The notes below the pieces were generated by a model. It had not been told where the DNA came from and did no database searches. It was given only the letters and a program-made list of their open reading frames with translations. From an uncultured Acidobacteriia bacterium (GTDB taxonomy: Bacteria; Acidobacteriota; Terriglobia; Bryobacterales; Bryobacteraceae), in contig CAIYVZ010000067.1 in the NCBI GenBank assembly GCA_903929755.1, positions 1 to 64,000 on the forward strand: a DNA stretch of 64,000 nucleotides. Reading direction: 5' to 3'. Position numbers and translations under genes: made by a program. Of the stretch, positions 17,619-26,869 are shown piece by piece (the stretch's first letter is position 1; each line of letters begins with the position of its first letter).

Positions 17619-18874
17619 CGTTCGTCCCGCAGCGCCTCGACCGGTGTCAGAGAGGCGGCTTTCCAGGCCGGGATCAGCGATGAGACAACCGCAATCAGGG
17701 CCAGAAAGCCGAACGCCACCGCCGTGGTCTCCATCCTGACGGGCAAACCAGGAAACATGTCCGGCATCTGGACAAGTTTCAGAGAGCTGGACAGGCCGAA
17801 GGCGACGCCCCACCCGACAACGCCACTGGCGAAGGCAAGGACGCAGCCTTCCACCAGAAAGTCGGCCAGAATCCGGCTGCGAGTGGCGCCCAGAGCCTTG
17901 CGCAGGCCAATTTCCCGCGTCCGTTCCGAGACCGTGACCAGCATGATATTCATCACGCCAACCCCGCCCAGCGAGAGCGTTACGAGGCCGATAATGGCGA
18001 GAAAAACCGTCATGGAATCGAAAATGCCATCTACTTGTTTCTGGTCCTCCACGGTGTCCCACATCCCAAGAGCCGATTTGTCCGTGGGATTGAACTGGTG
18101 GTCACGCGCGATCACCGACTTCACCTGTTTCTGTGCCGCTTCGTACTCGGCGAGGGACTTTGGCTGATAAAGAATCTCGTCCAGCAGACCTGGCGTGTAG
18201 TAGCGTGCAGGCGGCGGAACATCCCGCGTCATGGTGGTATAGGGCAGGAAGATTTTTTTCTCATCCAGGCCGGAATAGCTGCTGTTTTGCTGCTTATCAG
18301 CCATGATGCCGATGATTCGGTAAGGGAAACCGTTCAGAGAAAGCTTTTGCCCCTTCACGTCGGGCCGCGTGCCAAAGAGTTGCTTCTTCACGTCCGAGCC
18401 AATCACGCAGACGCGTTCCCCGCCCTTCTCTTCCTGCTCGGTAAAGAAGCGCCCTTCGCCAATCGGGATATTGCGGAGCTGCGTGAAGTGAGCCTCCACG
18501 CCGCTGGTCTCAAAAGAACCGCTGTTGAAGGGACTGGTAGCCTTTACGTTCCCGCCGACTTCGGCCGCCACCAGGCCCACCAGGTAAGCTTCCCGGCGAA
18601 TATTCTCCACATCGGTATAGTCCAGGCGAATCCGCCGCCCCGCGCGTTCGCCACCAGCCTGGAGTTCGGTCCGGCCACCGAAGACGATCACCAGATTCTC
18701 CCCCAGGCTCTTCATGTTGTTGTGCTGGCCTTCTTTGAAGCCGTCACCCATGGCGGCAATCAGCACGATGGACGTGATGCCCCAGGCGATACCCGCCATG
18801 GTGAGAAAACTACGCAGTTTGTTGCGCAGCAGGCTGCCCGCGACCTGCCGGAATAGCTCGGCCAGATAGGTCAT
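17615..18874 (-). CDS. MacB-like ABC transporter permease (first copy)
   Basis: 419 residues. N-terminal helix (SFLTMAGIAWGITSIVLIAA), periplasmic MacB-PCD domain, three C-terminal helices, and the FtsX signature TREIGLRKALGATRSRIL near 315. It ends LTPVEALRDER, the same C-terminal pattern as its downstream paralogue. The ATG at 18874 lies 3 bp after the adaptor stop and its own stop overlaps the next permease start, so the three genes are one operon. The two permeases have the same length and topology and probably form a heterodimer. The exported substrate is unknown. Confidence 0.92.
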   Translation of the reverse strand: MTYLAELFRQVAGSLLRNKLRSFLTMAGIAWGITSIVLIAAMGDGFKEGQHNNMKSLGENLVIVFGGRTELQAGGERAGRRIRLDYTDVENIRREAYLVGLVAAEVGGNVKATSPFNSGSFETSGVEAHFTQLRNIPIGEGRFFTEQEEKGGERVCVIGSDVKKQLFGTRPDVKGQKLSLNGFPYRIIGIMADKQQNSSYSGLDEKKIFLPYTTMTRDVPPPARYYTPGLLDEILYQPKSLAEYEAAQKQVKSVIARDHQFNPTDKSALGMWDTVEDQKQVDGIFDSMTVFLAIIGLVTLSLGGVGVMNIMLVTVSERTREIGLRKALGATRSRILADFLVEGCVLAFASGVVGWGVAFGLSSSLKLVQMPDMFPGLPVRMETTAVAFGFLALIAVVSSLIPAWKAASLTPVEALRDER

Positions 18875-18877
18875 GGG

Positions 18878-20077
18878 CTACTGCAGGACGACCTGCTGCC
18901 CTTCCTGCAAACCCTTCAGGATTTCGGTTTTGGCGCCGTTGGAAATGCCGGTAGTGACCGCAATCTTTTTCACGCCCTTTTCGGCGGTCGGATCGGGAAG
19001 CTGGACCGACGTGGACTTGTCCTTGTTGTAAAGGATGGCACCTTCGGGGATAGCCAGAACCTGCTTGTGTTCTTCCAGGATGATCTCCGCGTTGGCCGTC
19101 ATCTGGGCTTTCAGGAGGCGCTTTTCGTTGGAGATCGAGACGCGAACTTCGAATGTGGTCACGTTGTCCTTTTCCACTCCAAGCGGGGAAATCTTGGTCA
19201 CATGACCAGCGAATTTTTGGTCTTTGAACGACTCAACGGTGATTCGGGCCGGCTGCCCGAGGTAGATTTTGCCGACATCGCTTTCGTCGGCCTTCCCCTT
19301 TACGTAGACCTCGTTCAGATCCCCGATGGCCATGATGAGGGTCGCGCTGGTGCCAACTACCAGAATGGAGCTAACGGCAGACCCTACCTCACTGTCACGC
19401 GAGAGGACCACGCCATCAATGGGAGAAACGATGGTGGCGTTGCGTAAGTTCTCTTCAGCCTGCGCCAGCACCGCCTGCTGTTGTTCCAAAGCCGCCTTCG
19501 CCCGGTTAATCGAGGCCGTGGCAGAGTGCAGCATGGCTTTGGCTGACTCTTGTTTCTGCGCGGCCAAACGGAAGTTCTTCTCCGCGTCATCCCGCGTATT
19601 CTGCGCGATTAGCCCGCCCTGAAACAGCTTCTGGGCGCGCTCCATATCGCTCTTCAGGAACGGAATCTCGGCCCCGGCGGCGTCCACTTTATAACGTTCG
19701 TAATCGGCTTCGGCAGTTCGCAGGTTAGCGTCGGAAACGTGCAATGCGGCCTGTTGCTGGCGAACCAGGGGCAGAAGATCGTTCTGGTCCAGTTCACAGA
19801 TCACTTGGCCCTTATGGACGATATCGCCCACATTAACGGGCAGTTTCTGGATGATACCGCTGGCCTTGCTCTTGATTTCAACCTGAGTAACGGGCTGAAT
19901 GCGTCCGGTCGCGACCACGGAGCGAGCCAGATCGATGCGTTCGGCCTTTGCCAGCTTTTCCGGATCGAGCTTCGTGGGTTTGTTGTTCAGAGCCTTGATG
20001 GAAAAGAACGCCGCCCCGGAGAGAACCAGCAGGGTGAGGGTAACCCACAGGACTGTCTTACGTTTTTTAACGGCCAC
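18878..20077 (-). CDS. MacA/HlyD-type periplasmic adaptor subunit
   Basis: Start chosen at GTG 20077, with AGGAG 9 bases upstream, giving 399 residues beginning VAVKKRKTVLWVTLTLLVLS, a single membrane anchor. Next come a lipoyl half-motif (IKSKASGIIQKLPVNVGDIV), a long coiled-coil hairpin rich in Ala/Gln (about 110-205), the second lipoyl half (ATIVSPIDGVVLSRDSEVG), a beta-barrel and a C-terminal membrane-proximal domain. It bridges the permeases to an outer-membrane channel, which is not encoded here. It is the first gene of the exporter operon and diverges from the DUF1080 gene across a 120-bp gap that must hold both promoters. Confidence 0.92.
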   Translation of the reverse strand: MAVKKRKTVLWVTLTLLVLSGAAFFSIKALNNKPTKLDPEKLAKAERIDLARSVVATGRIQPVTQVEIKSKASGIIQKLPVNVGDIVHKGQVICELDQNDLLPLVRQQQAALHVSDANLRTAEADYERYKVDAAGAEIPFLKSDMERAQKLFQGGLIAQNTRDDAEKNFRLAAQKQESAKAMLHSATASINRAKAALEQQQAVLAQAEENLRNATIVSPIDGVVLSRDSEVGSAVSSILVVGTSATLIMAIGDLNEVYVKGKADESDVGKIYLGQPARITVESFKDQKFAGHVTKISPLGVEKDNVTTFEVRVSISNEKRLLKAQMTANAEIILEEHKQVLAIPEGAILYNKDKSTSVQLPDPTAEKGVKKIAVTTGISNGAKTEILKGLQEGQQVVLQ

Positions 20078-20197
20078 GGCTTCGTTCTCCTGGAGCTGGA
20101 CTCCAATGAGTTCATACGGGTGAGGTGGCAAAAAGTTCGCACGAAACCTCGCCGGAGAGCGGAAGGTGGTATCTCTATTCAAAGGTAGGTATTGACC

Positions 20198-21007
20198 ATG
20201 AAGAAAACCCTTTTCACCCTCGCCGCGTTCGCGTTGGCAATGCAATTGTCCGGACAGCAGAACCAGGACCATCGCCTGGGATACGACGACACACCGTCCT
20301 ATCCGGGCTCAAAATGGAAAGTCCACGATTCGACACGCCCCCGTCCCGCCATGGTTTCGGCCAGTTGCAACGCGCCGGTGGTAAAAGCGCCGTCCGACGC
20401 AGAAGTTCTTTTTGACGGCAAGGATACCAGCAAGTGGGTGACACCGGACAAGGACGGAGTTGCGGGGCCGGTTTCCTGGAAAGTAGAGAACGGCTACATG
20501 GAAGTGCTTCCGGGTAAGGGTGGCCTGCGGACGAAGTCCTCCTATGGGGATTTTCAGATCCACGTGGAATGGGCTTCGCCTGCGGTAGTGAAGGGCGACA
20601 GCCAGAATCGTGGGAACAGCGGCATCATGATTATGGGCCAGTATGAAGTTCAGGTTCTGGATTCCTGGGATAACCCGACCTACGCCGATGGCCAGGCAAC
20701 AGCCATCTACGGCCAGTATCCGCCGTACGTGAACGCCTCCTGCAAGCCCGGTGAATGGCAGGCTTACGACATTATTTTCGAATCGCCGAAGTTCGACAGC
20801 GAGAAACTGGTAAAGCCCGCCTATGTGACGGTTTTCCACAACGGAGTGATGACGCAGAACCATGAGCAGGTACTTGGCCCGACCCTGCACCGCGCTGTTG
20901 GCATTTATAAGGCCCACGGTGACCTCCCGCTGGAACTGCAGAATCACAACACCCCGGTGCGGTATCGCGAGCTCTGGGTTCGTCGCCTGAAGGGTCGCGC
21001 GGAATAG
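20198..21007 (+). CDS. Secreted DUF1080 protein (3-keto-disaccharide hydrolase-like)
   Basis: ATG 20198 follows AGGTAGG; 269 residues. Signal peptide KTLFTLAAFALAMQLSGQQ, then the DUF1080 concanavalin-like fold: VLFDGKDTSKWV near 68, SYGDFQIHVEWASP near 115, GNSGIMIMGQYEVQVLDSW near 140, and YRELWVRRL at the end. Proteins of this domain include hydrolases of 3-keto-glycosides. Catalytic residues cannot be assigned with certainty by eye. It stands alone on the plus strand, tail to tail with the DUF429 gene (1 bp gap). A second DUF1080 gene lies at 60387-61319. Confidence 0.88.
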   Translation: MKKTLFTLAAFALAMQLSGQQNQDHRLGYDDTPSYPGSKWKVHDSTRPRPAMVSASCNAPVVKAPSDAEVLFDGKDTSKWVTPDKDGVAGPVSWKVENGYMEVLPGKGGLRTKSSYGDFQIHVEWASPAVVKGDSQNRGNSGIMIMGQYEVQVLDSWDNPTYADGQATAIYGQYPPYVNASCKPGEWQAYDIIFESPKFDSEKLVKPAYVTVFHNGVMTQNHEQVLGPTLHRAVGIYKAHGDLPLELQNHNTPVRYRELWVRRLKGRAE

Positions 21008-21008
21008 C

Positions 21009-21722
21009 TTAAGGCTTATGGGGGACCACGATGTAGCCGGTGTCATTGCCACCGTACACCGTGTTCCCCGCCCGGCCCCAATACCAGTAGTGTGCGGCAA
21101 TATAGGCGCAGATGACGGCGTCTATCTGGTCCTCCACCGGCTTGGTGGGGCCGATTTTCGGGATTGGCGGGAGCTGGAGGGGCAGGGCTGGCTCCTGGCC
21201 CGGGAAATGGTTGAGGCAAAGGTCTCGCAAACGACCCAACTCTGACGCTTTTTCGGCCCGGCGGCCTTTCTTATATTTCACGATCCGAGGGAGGCCGAAC
21301 ATGCAGACTGTGGCCGAGTGAGGGTGAACTTCCAGCTGGTATCGCCCCGTCGCCTTCGCCTCCATCTGCGCACCGTGCTGAAATCCGAGGTCGGCAACAG
21401 CCTTTGAGAAGCTCAGGACATACGGCGCGAACGGACGGCTCAGGTTTGCCGGGTGGCATCCAGCGTGGAAACGGCGAAAATCGGCGTTCAGCTCCCGCTC
21501 ACAGGGGCGAATTCCGAATTCGTTGGCGATGACCGTAGGGGCATCAATGGCTGCAATGGAATCACCGTTTTCGGCTTCCTGTCGCACCCAATCGAGGATG
21601 TCCGGAGTCGCTTCGAGGCGCGCAAGGCTCTTCAGCTGAAGCTGGTCACCATCGAAGACCAGGGACGCCAGGCCGGTAGGTTTCCCGTACCAGCCGAGAT
21701 CAATTCCTAAAAAAGTCCGCAA
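21009..21722 (-). CDS. DUF429 family protein (predicted RNase H-like nuclease fold)
   Basis: 237 residues. The N-terminus FLGIDLGWYGKPTGLASL is the first strand of an RNase H/actin-like fold with a conserved Asp; AAIDAPTVI near 56 and EDQIDAVICAYIAAHY near 197 give the second and third acidic positions. EVHPHSATVCMFGLPR in the middle is the DUF429 signature (ExHP). Function is unknown; nuclease activity is a structural prediction. The start is TTG at 21722, immediately after the TonB receptor stop, so it is probably translated by read-on from that gene. Confidence 0.82.
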   Translation of the reverse strand: MRTFLGIDLGWYGKPTGLASLVFDGDQLQLKSLARLEATPDILDWVRQEAENGDSIAAIDAPTVIANEFGIRPCERELNADFRRFHAGCHPANLSRPFAPYVLSFSKAVADLGFQHGAQMEAKATGRYQLEVHPHSATVCMFGLPRIVKYKKGRRAEKASELGRLRDLCLNHFPGQEPALPLQLPPIPKIGPTKPVEDQIDAVICAYIAAHYWYWGRAGNTVYGGNDTGYIVVPHKP

Positions 21723-24700
21723 TCAGAATATTAGCCGGAAGCCCAACTGAATCCGGCGGGGGTCGAAGGCGGAGGTAAAACCAAGCGGGTCGGTTGGCCT
21801 CCGGTCCGCGCGGCCTGCCACGTTGAACGGCGCGGCGAAGGTGGCCCCAACGGTATTGTTGACGCTCTGGTAGTTCAGCTTATTGAACAGGTTGAAGGCT
21901 TCGAACATCAGGTCGAGACGGACTTTCTCCCGCAGAGGAATCGCCCTCTGGAAACGGGTATCAAACGTCCAAAAGCTGGGCCCCAGACCCGTATTGCGCC
22001 CCGCATAGGCGGGACGGTCGGTGGTGTTGTGGCGGTCATTATTCAGGTCAGTACCGCCCACCAGCAGATTGAAGGGCTGGCCGCTGTGGAACTGATAAAT
22101 GGGCGAGAGGACCCAGTTACGCAGCAAGGGGTTGCTGGCGGCAGGCGTCTGGATCATCGCGTAGGCCACCACCTTGTGGCGTTCATCAAACGAAGAAGAA
22201 GCTCGGTCGCAGCGGCGGCAGAACTGATTGTTCGGCTCGAAATCGCTGTTGTAATCGGTCGTTTCGTCTGTTGCGTGGCTCCACGTGTAGTTGGCGTGGA
22301 GCTGCACGTTGCGGCCAAAGCGCTTGCTGCCCTCGAGGATCATAGCTCCATAAAAAGAGTTGGAATTCGACTCATACAGATTGCTCTGGAAGATGAGAGG
22401 GTTCACGAAATAGCCCCCGGGGTGGGTGGCATCGGCCGCGTAGTTCTGGGTACCGATGGCCTTATCGAAGGGCGCAGTGGAGAGCAGATTGTCGTCGTAG
22501 GCATCCGTCAAATGCGCCCCGCGGACGAAGATACCGTTCACGGCAGCGTTGAAACCGTTACCGAAATCACGCTGAATTCCGAGACTGGCCTGCTGGGTCT
22601 GCGGATTTCGATAGCCCGGCGCGGCTTTGAAAATGACGGAAAGTGGAGGCAGGGGGCCGGTCTGGCTGATATTGATACCAAATTGCGTCAGGTCACCTGC
22701 GGTGATGGGCCGGGTGGGGGTGGGAATTCCGATGACGCCCTTCGCCCGCAGTGTGGAGAAGATGTTGGCCGCGCTTTGTGCGCCCGCAGTCTGGATGGTG
22801 GTGAGCACCTGCGCAATTGGCCGGAAGCCCGAGGGCGTGACACCAAGCGCGTACACACTGTAGTCGATCTGAAAATCGATGGCCGCGTGATAAATGCCGT
22901 AGCCGCCGCGAATGACGGTCTTGCTGTCCGGACTGAACGCGAAACCGAAGCGCGGGGCCAGCTTCTTGTGGTCAGTGGGCAAAGGCGCACGGCGCGTGTC
23001 CACTTCATAGCGCAACCCCGCGTTCAGGGTCAGCTTATTGGTGACTCGCCATTCATCGTGAACGAACCCGGCATACAGAGGATAGGTAGCCGACACAACA
23101 CCGTTCCCAAAGCCCTGTTGGTAGCTCTGGGCCAGCCCCAGATTGAAGGCCTGCAGGGAATTGATGGTGGTGGAGGCCAGCGCCGCATTTACCAGACCAC
23201 CGGGAAGCGAGCCAAAAGTAAAGCGACCACTCATAAAGGTTGCGGAGTCAGTATGCTGGTTGCGGATCAGGACATAAGCCCCGGCTTTCAGGGTGTTGCG
23301 ACCGTGGGTCCACGTGAGATTGTCGAAGAACTCGGAGCGACGTGAGATGCTGTCGCTGGGCAGGAAGCGGTCGCGATTGAAGTTCCCAAAACCGGCGATC
23401 TCGAGCGCCGGGCCGAACTTCTCATTCGAATCAGTTACCAGATCGTAGTAGTCGAACTGCGCGTGCGCTTCGTTGATCAGGCGCGGGCTGAAGACGTGGA
23501 ACCAGTTGAGAGTACCCACGGTATCAAAGACATCGGAAACAAAGCCACGGGAAATGCCGGTGAGGGCGCTCACGTTGGGATTGGTTTCGAAGCCCCGGCT
23601 GGTGTTGAAGCGGGCTGAGAACTGGTTATTCTGATTCAATTGATGATCCAGACGCATCAGGCCCTGGTGCTGGTCCGCCTGAAACGGAAAGATACCGCTG
23701 TTCTGCTGAAACATCTGCTGCACGGAGGCCGGAGTGCTCAGAACGGCCGTTAACTGCGCTGCGGCAGCTGCCGGGAGTTGGGAGAGAATGGCTTTTTGCG
23801 CGGCCGTGGGCCCGAAGACGGAAATATCCGTCAGAATCGGCACTGCGCTCGACTCCCGCTTGCGCAGCTGTTCGTAGTCCAGGAAGAAGAAAGTCTTGTC
23901 TTTGACGATTGCTCCGCCAACGGTTGCCCCGAACTGCTGCCGCTGAGACTGCGGCTTCACCCGCGTGACAAGGTTTGTGGAATCCAGAACCAGGTTGAAC
24001 GGGTTTGTGGCATCCAGACCCTGGTGCCGGAAGAACCCAAAAGCACTGCCGTGAAGGGCATTGGTGCCGCCCTTTGTAACAATATTCACCACGCCACCGC
24101 GCGACCCGCCGTACTCGGCCGTATAGTTTGAGCGGTTGATCTGAAACTCGCGAACGGCTTCCTGCCCCACGGTAGTTCGGACTCCGCCGCCACCATCGTT
24201 CGACTCGCCGCCATCCACGTTAACGATGTTGCCGCGGCCATTGCTGCCGTAGAAGGACAGGCCGGAGTCCGGCGTCTGTTTCACGCGGTAGCTGTTGGAA
24301 TCGGCGTGGGCTTTGGAATCCGAGACGCCGGGAGCAAGCAGGGAGAAGCTCAGATAGTCTCGCCGGTCAATCGGAAGGTCCGCGATGGCGTGCTGATCAA
24401 TCGTGTTTGCCTGCTGAGTCCGCTCGGTCTCCAGAACCGGGACATCAGCAACGATTTCGACGGTGGAACTGCCGCTGGCCACCTGGAGCTTCAGGTCCAG
24501 GACCGTGGAGGCTCCTACCGTGAGCACAATTCCCTTGTGGAGCACAGGAGCAAAACCCGTCTTTTCGGCGCGAAGCTCGTAGACACCGGGAGGCAGCAGA
24601 TCGATTCGCCAGGTGCCATCGTGACCGGTTGTTGTTTGGCGGGTGAACTGCGTCTCAGGATTTACAGCGATGATGGCCACTTCCGGCACAACGGCATCGG

Positions 24701-24806
24701 TGGCATCCGTGACAAGCCCGCTGAGCGCGGCGGAACTTGTTGATTGCCCCCAAGCCATGGAAAACGGCAGGCACGTAAGCAGTGCGGCAAACTGAATAAA
24801 TTTCAT
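21723..24806 (-). CDS. Oar-like TonB-dependent outer-membrane receptor
   Basis: Start taken at ATG 24806, so that the product begins with a clean signal peptide MKFIQFAALLTCLPFSMAWG; 1027 residues. Residues about 25-110 form a carboxypeptidase-regulatory-like beta domain (ALSGLVTDATDAVVPEVAII), followed by a plug (about 115-230, IVNVDGGESNDGGGGVRTTV) and a large beta-barrel to the terminal aromatic strand ending FRLIF. This is the Oar/carboxypeptidase-regulated class that is greatly expanded in Acidobacteriota and thought to take up oligosaccharides or other polymers. The C-terminal Phe fits BAM-dependent insertion. It is followed with no gap by the DUF429 gene. Confidence 0.93.
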   Translation of the reverse strand: MKFIQFAALLTCLPFSMAWGQSTSSAALSGLVTDATDAVVPEVAIIAVNPETQFTRQTTTGHDGTWRIDLLPPGVYELRAEKTGFAPVLHKGIVLTVGASTVLDLKLQVASGSSTVEIVADVPVLETERTQQANTIDQHAIADLPIDRRDYLSFSLLAPGVSDSKAHADSNSYRVKQTPDSGLSFYGSNGRGNIVNVDGGESNDGGGGVRTTVGQEAVREFQINRSNYTAEYGGSRGGVVNIVTKGGTNALHGSAFGFFRHQGLDATNPFNLVLDSTNLVTRVKPQSQRQQFGATVGGAIVKDKTFFFLDYEQLRKRESSAVPILTDISVFGPTAAQKAILSQLPAAAAAQLTAVLSTPASVQQMFQQNSGIFPFQADQHQGLMRLDHQLNQNNQFSARFNTSRGFETNPNVSALTGISRGFVSDVFDTVGTLNWFHVFSPRLINEAHAQFDYYDLVTDSNEKFGPALEIAGFGNFNRDRFLPSDSISRRSEFFDNLTWTHGRNTLKAGAYVLIRNQHTDSATFMSGRFTFGSLPGGLVNAALASTTINSLQAFNLGLAQSYQQGFGNGVVSATYPLYAGFVHDEWRVTNKLTLNAGLRYEVDTRRAPLPTDHKKLAPRFGFAFSPDSKTVIRGGYGIYHAAIDFQIDYSVYALGVTPSGFRPIAQVLTTIQTAGAQSAANIFSTLRAKGVIGIPTPTRPITAGDLTQFGINISQTGPLPPLSVIFKAAPGYRNPQTQQASLGIQRDFGNGFNAAVNGIFVRGAHLTDAYDDNLLSTAPFDKAIGTQNYAADATHPGGYFVNPLIFQSNLYESNSNSFYGAMILEGSKRFGRNVQLHANYTWSHATDETTDYNSDFEPNNQFCRRCDRASSSFDERHKVVAYAMIQTPAASNPLLRNWVLSPIYQFHSGQPFNLLVGGTDLNNDRHNTTDRPAYAGRNTGLGPSFWTFDTRFQRAIPLREKVRLDLMFEAFNLFNKLNYQSVNNTVGATFAAPFNVAGRADRRPTDPLGFTSAFDPRRIQLGFRLIF

Positions 24807-24867
24807 CACGACCAAATTCTGTGACGAATTGCACCGCAATGTCAAAGGGGCAGTGGTCCGGGAAGGT

Positions 24868-25644
24868 CTACAAGTTCAGCATTTCCCGCAGACGGCGGCT
24901 TTGTAGCCGGCTCACCGGAATTTCACTGCCCTTTTTGTCGTCCATTTTCAGTTGATATGTCGACTTGAACCAGGGCACCACTTCCCGAATCCGGTTGATG
25001 TTGACGACAAACGACCGATGCGCTCGCCAGAAGACGTCGGAATCAAGCGCGGACTGCAGTTCCTCCAGGGTCCGGTAGCTGGACTGGCCTTCCAGTTGGG
25101 TTGTTACCAACGTAATGACGCCGCCGTCGATGGTGGCAAAGATCAACTCCAGAGGATCGACAATCAGATTCCGCTGGCCGCTCCGAACCAGCAATCGGTT
25201 CAGAACCGGGCCGCGCGGCGCCTGCGTGGTGGCTGCAGGTTCAGAGATTCGGTCTGAGATGAGGCGTCGCGCACGCTCCAGCGTCTCTTCCAGCCGCTCG
25301 CGCTCTACGGGCTTCAGCAGGTAGTCGGTGGCCTCCAGGCGGAAAGCCTCCACGGCGAACTGATCGTACGCGGTGGAGAAGACAATATGGGGTGGCTCGA
25401 TGCCGGATTCACGCAGCCTGCGCACGACGCTGAGACCGTCAAGCCCTGGCATCTGGATATCCAGGAAGGCAATGGCCGGATCCAGTTTCCGGATCAACTC
25501 GACCGCTTCCAAACCGTTTGACGCCTCTCCGACAACCTCCACATCACCGATCTCGTCGAGGAGGTACTTCAATTCCGCACGCGCAAGATCTTCGTCGTCG
25601 GCGATGATCGCGCTTATGGGGAGGGTGGTACGCCGCAGCATCAT
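24868..25644 (-). CDS. LytTR-family response regulator
   Basis: 258 residues from ATG 25644; ATG 25641 and an upstream ATG at 25677 are alternatives and no strong ribosome site separates them. The receiver domain carries the acidic pair IIADDED, the phospho-acceptor Asp in AFLDIQMPG, Thr in STAYD and Lys in YLLKPVER. The C-terminal LytTR DNA-binding domain runs from about 160 (ELIFATIDGG) to the end, with FWRAHRSFVVNIN, the family hallmark. The cognate sensor, usually a LytS-type His kinase, is not adjacent. The gene lies 61 bp upstream of the TonB receptor on the same strand. Confidence 0.93.
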   Translation of the reverse strand: MMLRRTTLPISAIIADDEDLARAELKYLLDEIGDVEVVGEASNGLEAVELIRKLDPAIAFLDIQMPGLDGLSVVRRLRESGIEPPHIVFSTAYDQFAVEAFRLEATDYLLKPVERERLEETLERARRLISDRISEPAATTQAPRGPVLNRLLVRSGQRNLIVDPLELIFATIDGGVITLVTTQLEGQSSYRTLEELQSALDSDVFWRAHRSFVVNINRIREVVPWFKSTYQLKMDDKKGSEIPVSRLQSRRLREMLNL

Positions 25645-25850
25645 CTGATAGTATAGCGGCGGGTTTAATCCAATCATTTCATTGAATTGCAAGTGATCAT
25701 CCGAAGGATTCACGGGAGCGCATCGGCAGAGGTTGGCTGCAATTTCCAGGCGACGTGGAATACTACCTATGAGAAGAGCCGCCGGCTGTACGACGGCAGG
25801 AACAATACCCAGGGGGCTGTCCGGCCCACCGAGGATTTGAGGGCGAGACG

Positions 25851-26858
25851 ATGCGGGTTCTTGTAATCGGCGGAACGCTTTTCATAGGCAAGCTGCTCGT
25901 CAAAAAGCTACTGAGCGAAGGCCATGAGGTTACCATTCTCCATCGGCGCGCGGAGCATCCTTTTGGCCGCAAGGTTCGGTCTGCGCAGGCCGACCGGAAC
26001 AATGTCGCCAGCATACGCGAGGCACTTTCAGGACTGCGCTTTGATGCGGTTTACGACATCGCCTACGACTGGGAACGCGGCACCACCGCACAACAGGTAG
26101 AGGCCACCGCGAAGGCCATCCCGGGTGACCTGACTCGCTATGTCTTCATGTCCAGTGTGGCCGCTTATGGCGACGGGCTCAATCATGCCGAGGATGATCC
26201 GCTCGCCAGCGACATCCACCCCAACCCCTATGTGCGAAACAAAGCCTCGAGCGAACGCGCGTTATTCCGCATGTATCACGAATCAAAGTTCCCGGTTGTG
26301 ACGATACGTCCCCCGTTTGTCTACGGCCCGGAAAACCCGTTTTACCGCGAGGCGTTTTTCTGGGACCGTATGCGGGTGGACAGGCCAATCATCATCCCGG
26401 GTGACGGCAACCGGCTGATGCAGTTTGTGTATGTAAACGATCTGGTGGAAGCCTGTTATCGCGCGCTGGAAAAGCACACCGCGCCGGGCAGGGCCTTCAA
26501 TGTGGCGGACGACAAACCCCTGACGCAGGTTGACGTAGTGAACGAATTCGCAAAAATCGCGGGCAAACAACCCGTGCTGGTCCGGGTGCCGCGTGAGTTG
26601 ATCACCCGGCATGGCGGCAACGCGTTTGAAGAACCTCTCTACTTCGGCCAGTATTACGACATGCCCCCGATCACCCAGACCATCGGCAGGGTGCGTCGGG
26701 TTCTGAACATAACGCCGACGCCGTTTGCCGACGGGCTGAAAGAAACGCGTAAGTGGTATCTAAAACATCACACACCCCGGCCGATCAATATTGCATTTGA
26801 AGACAATCTGATCCGCCTTGCGCGTGAACTGCACCGCAAGGCCGGAGCCGGGGCATAA
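25851..26858 (+). CDS. NAD-dependent epimerase/dehydratase family protein (SDR-e)
   Basis: 335 residues. The Rossmann fold starts at once: MRVLVIGGTLFIGKLLVKKL has the GGxxxIG nucleotide motif. FMSSVAAYG near 100 supplies the catalytic Ser, but the usual YxxxK appears as PYVRNKASSERAL near 125, where Tyr-Lys spacing is Y-V-R-N-K and therefore conserved. TIRPPFVYGPENPFYREAFF and VYVNDLVEACYRALE match nucleotide-sugar epimerases. The exact substrate is unknown. The start has GAGGGCGAG just upstream. The M28 peptidase gene follows after 11 bp and is probably in the same operon. Confidence 0.88.
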   Translation: MRVLVIGGTLFIGKLLVKKLLSEGHEVTILHRRAEHPFGRKVRSAQADRNNVASIREALSGLRFDAVYDIAYDWERGTTAQQVEATAKAIPGDLTRYVFMSSVAAYGDGLNHAEDDPLASDIHPNPYVRNKASSERALFRMYHESKFPVVTIRPPFVYGPENPFYREAFFWDRMRVDRPIIIPGDGNRLMQFVYVNDLVEACYRALEKHTAPGRAFNVADDKPLTQVDVVNEFAKIAGKQPVLVRVPRELITRHGGNAFEEPLYFGQYYDMPPITQTIGRVRRVLNITPTPFADGLKETRKWYLKHHTPRPINIAFEDNLIRLARELHRKAGAGA

Positions 26859-26869
26859 AAGGACATTTC

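Noticed and set aside
16359-18062. 567-residue version of the second permease
   Set aside because: Its first 148 residues are the antisense-like out-of-frame reading of the upstream permease; ATG 17618 with a 4-bp overlap gives the normal family N-terminus.
21009-24806. Large open plus-strand frames opposite the TonB receptor and GH2 genes
   Set aside because: They are typical antisense open frames of GC-rich genes, with no recognisable motif or ribosome site.
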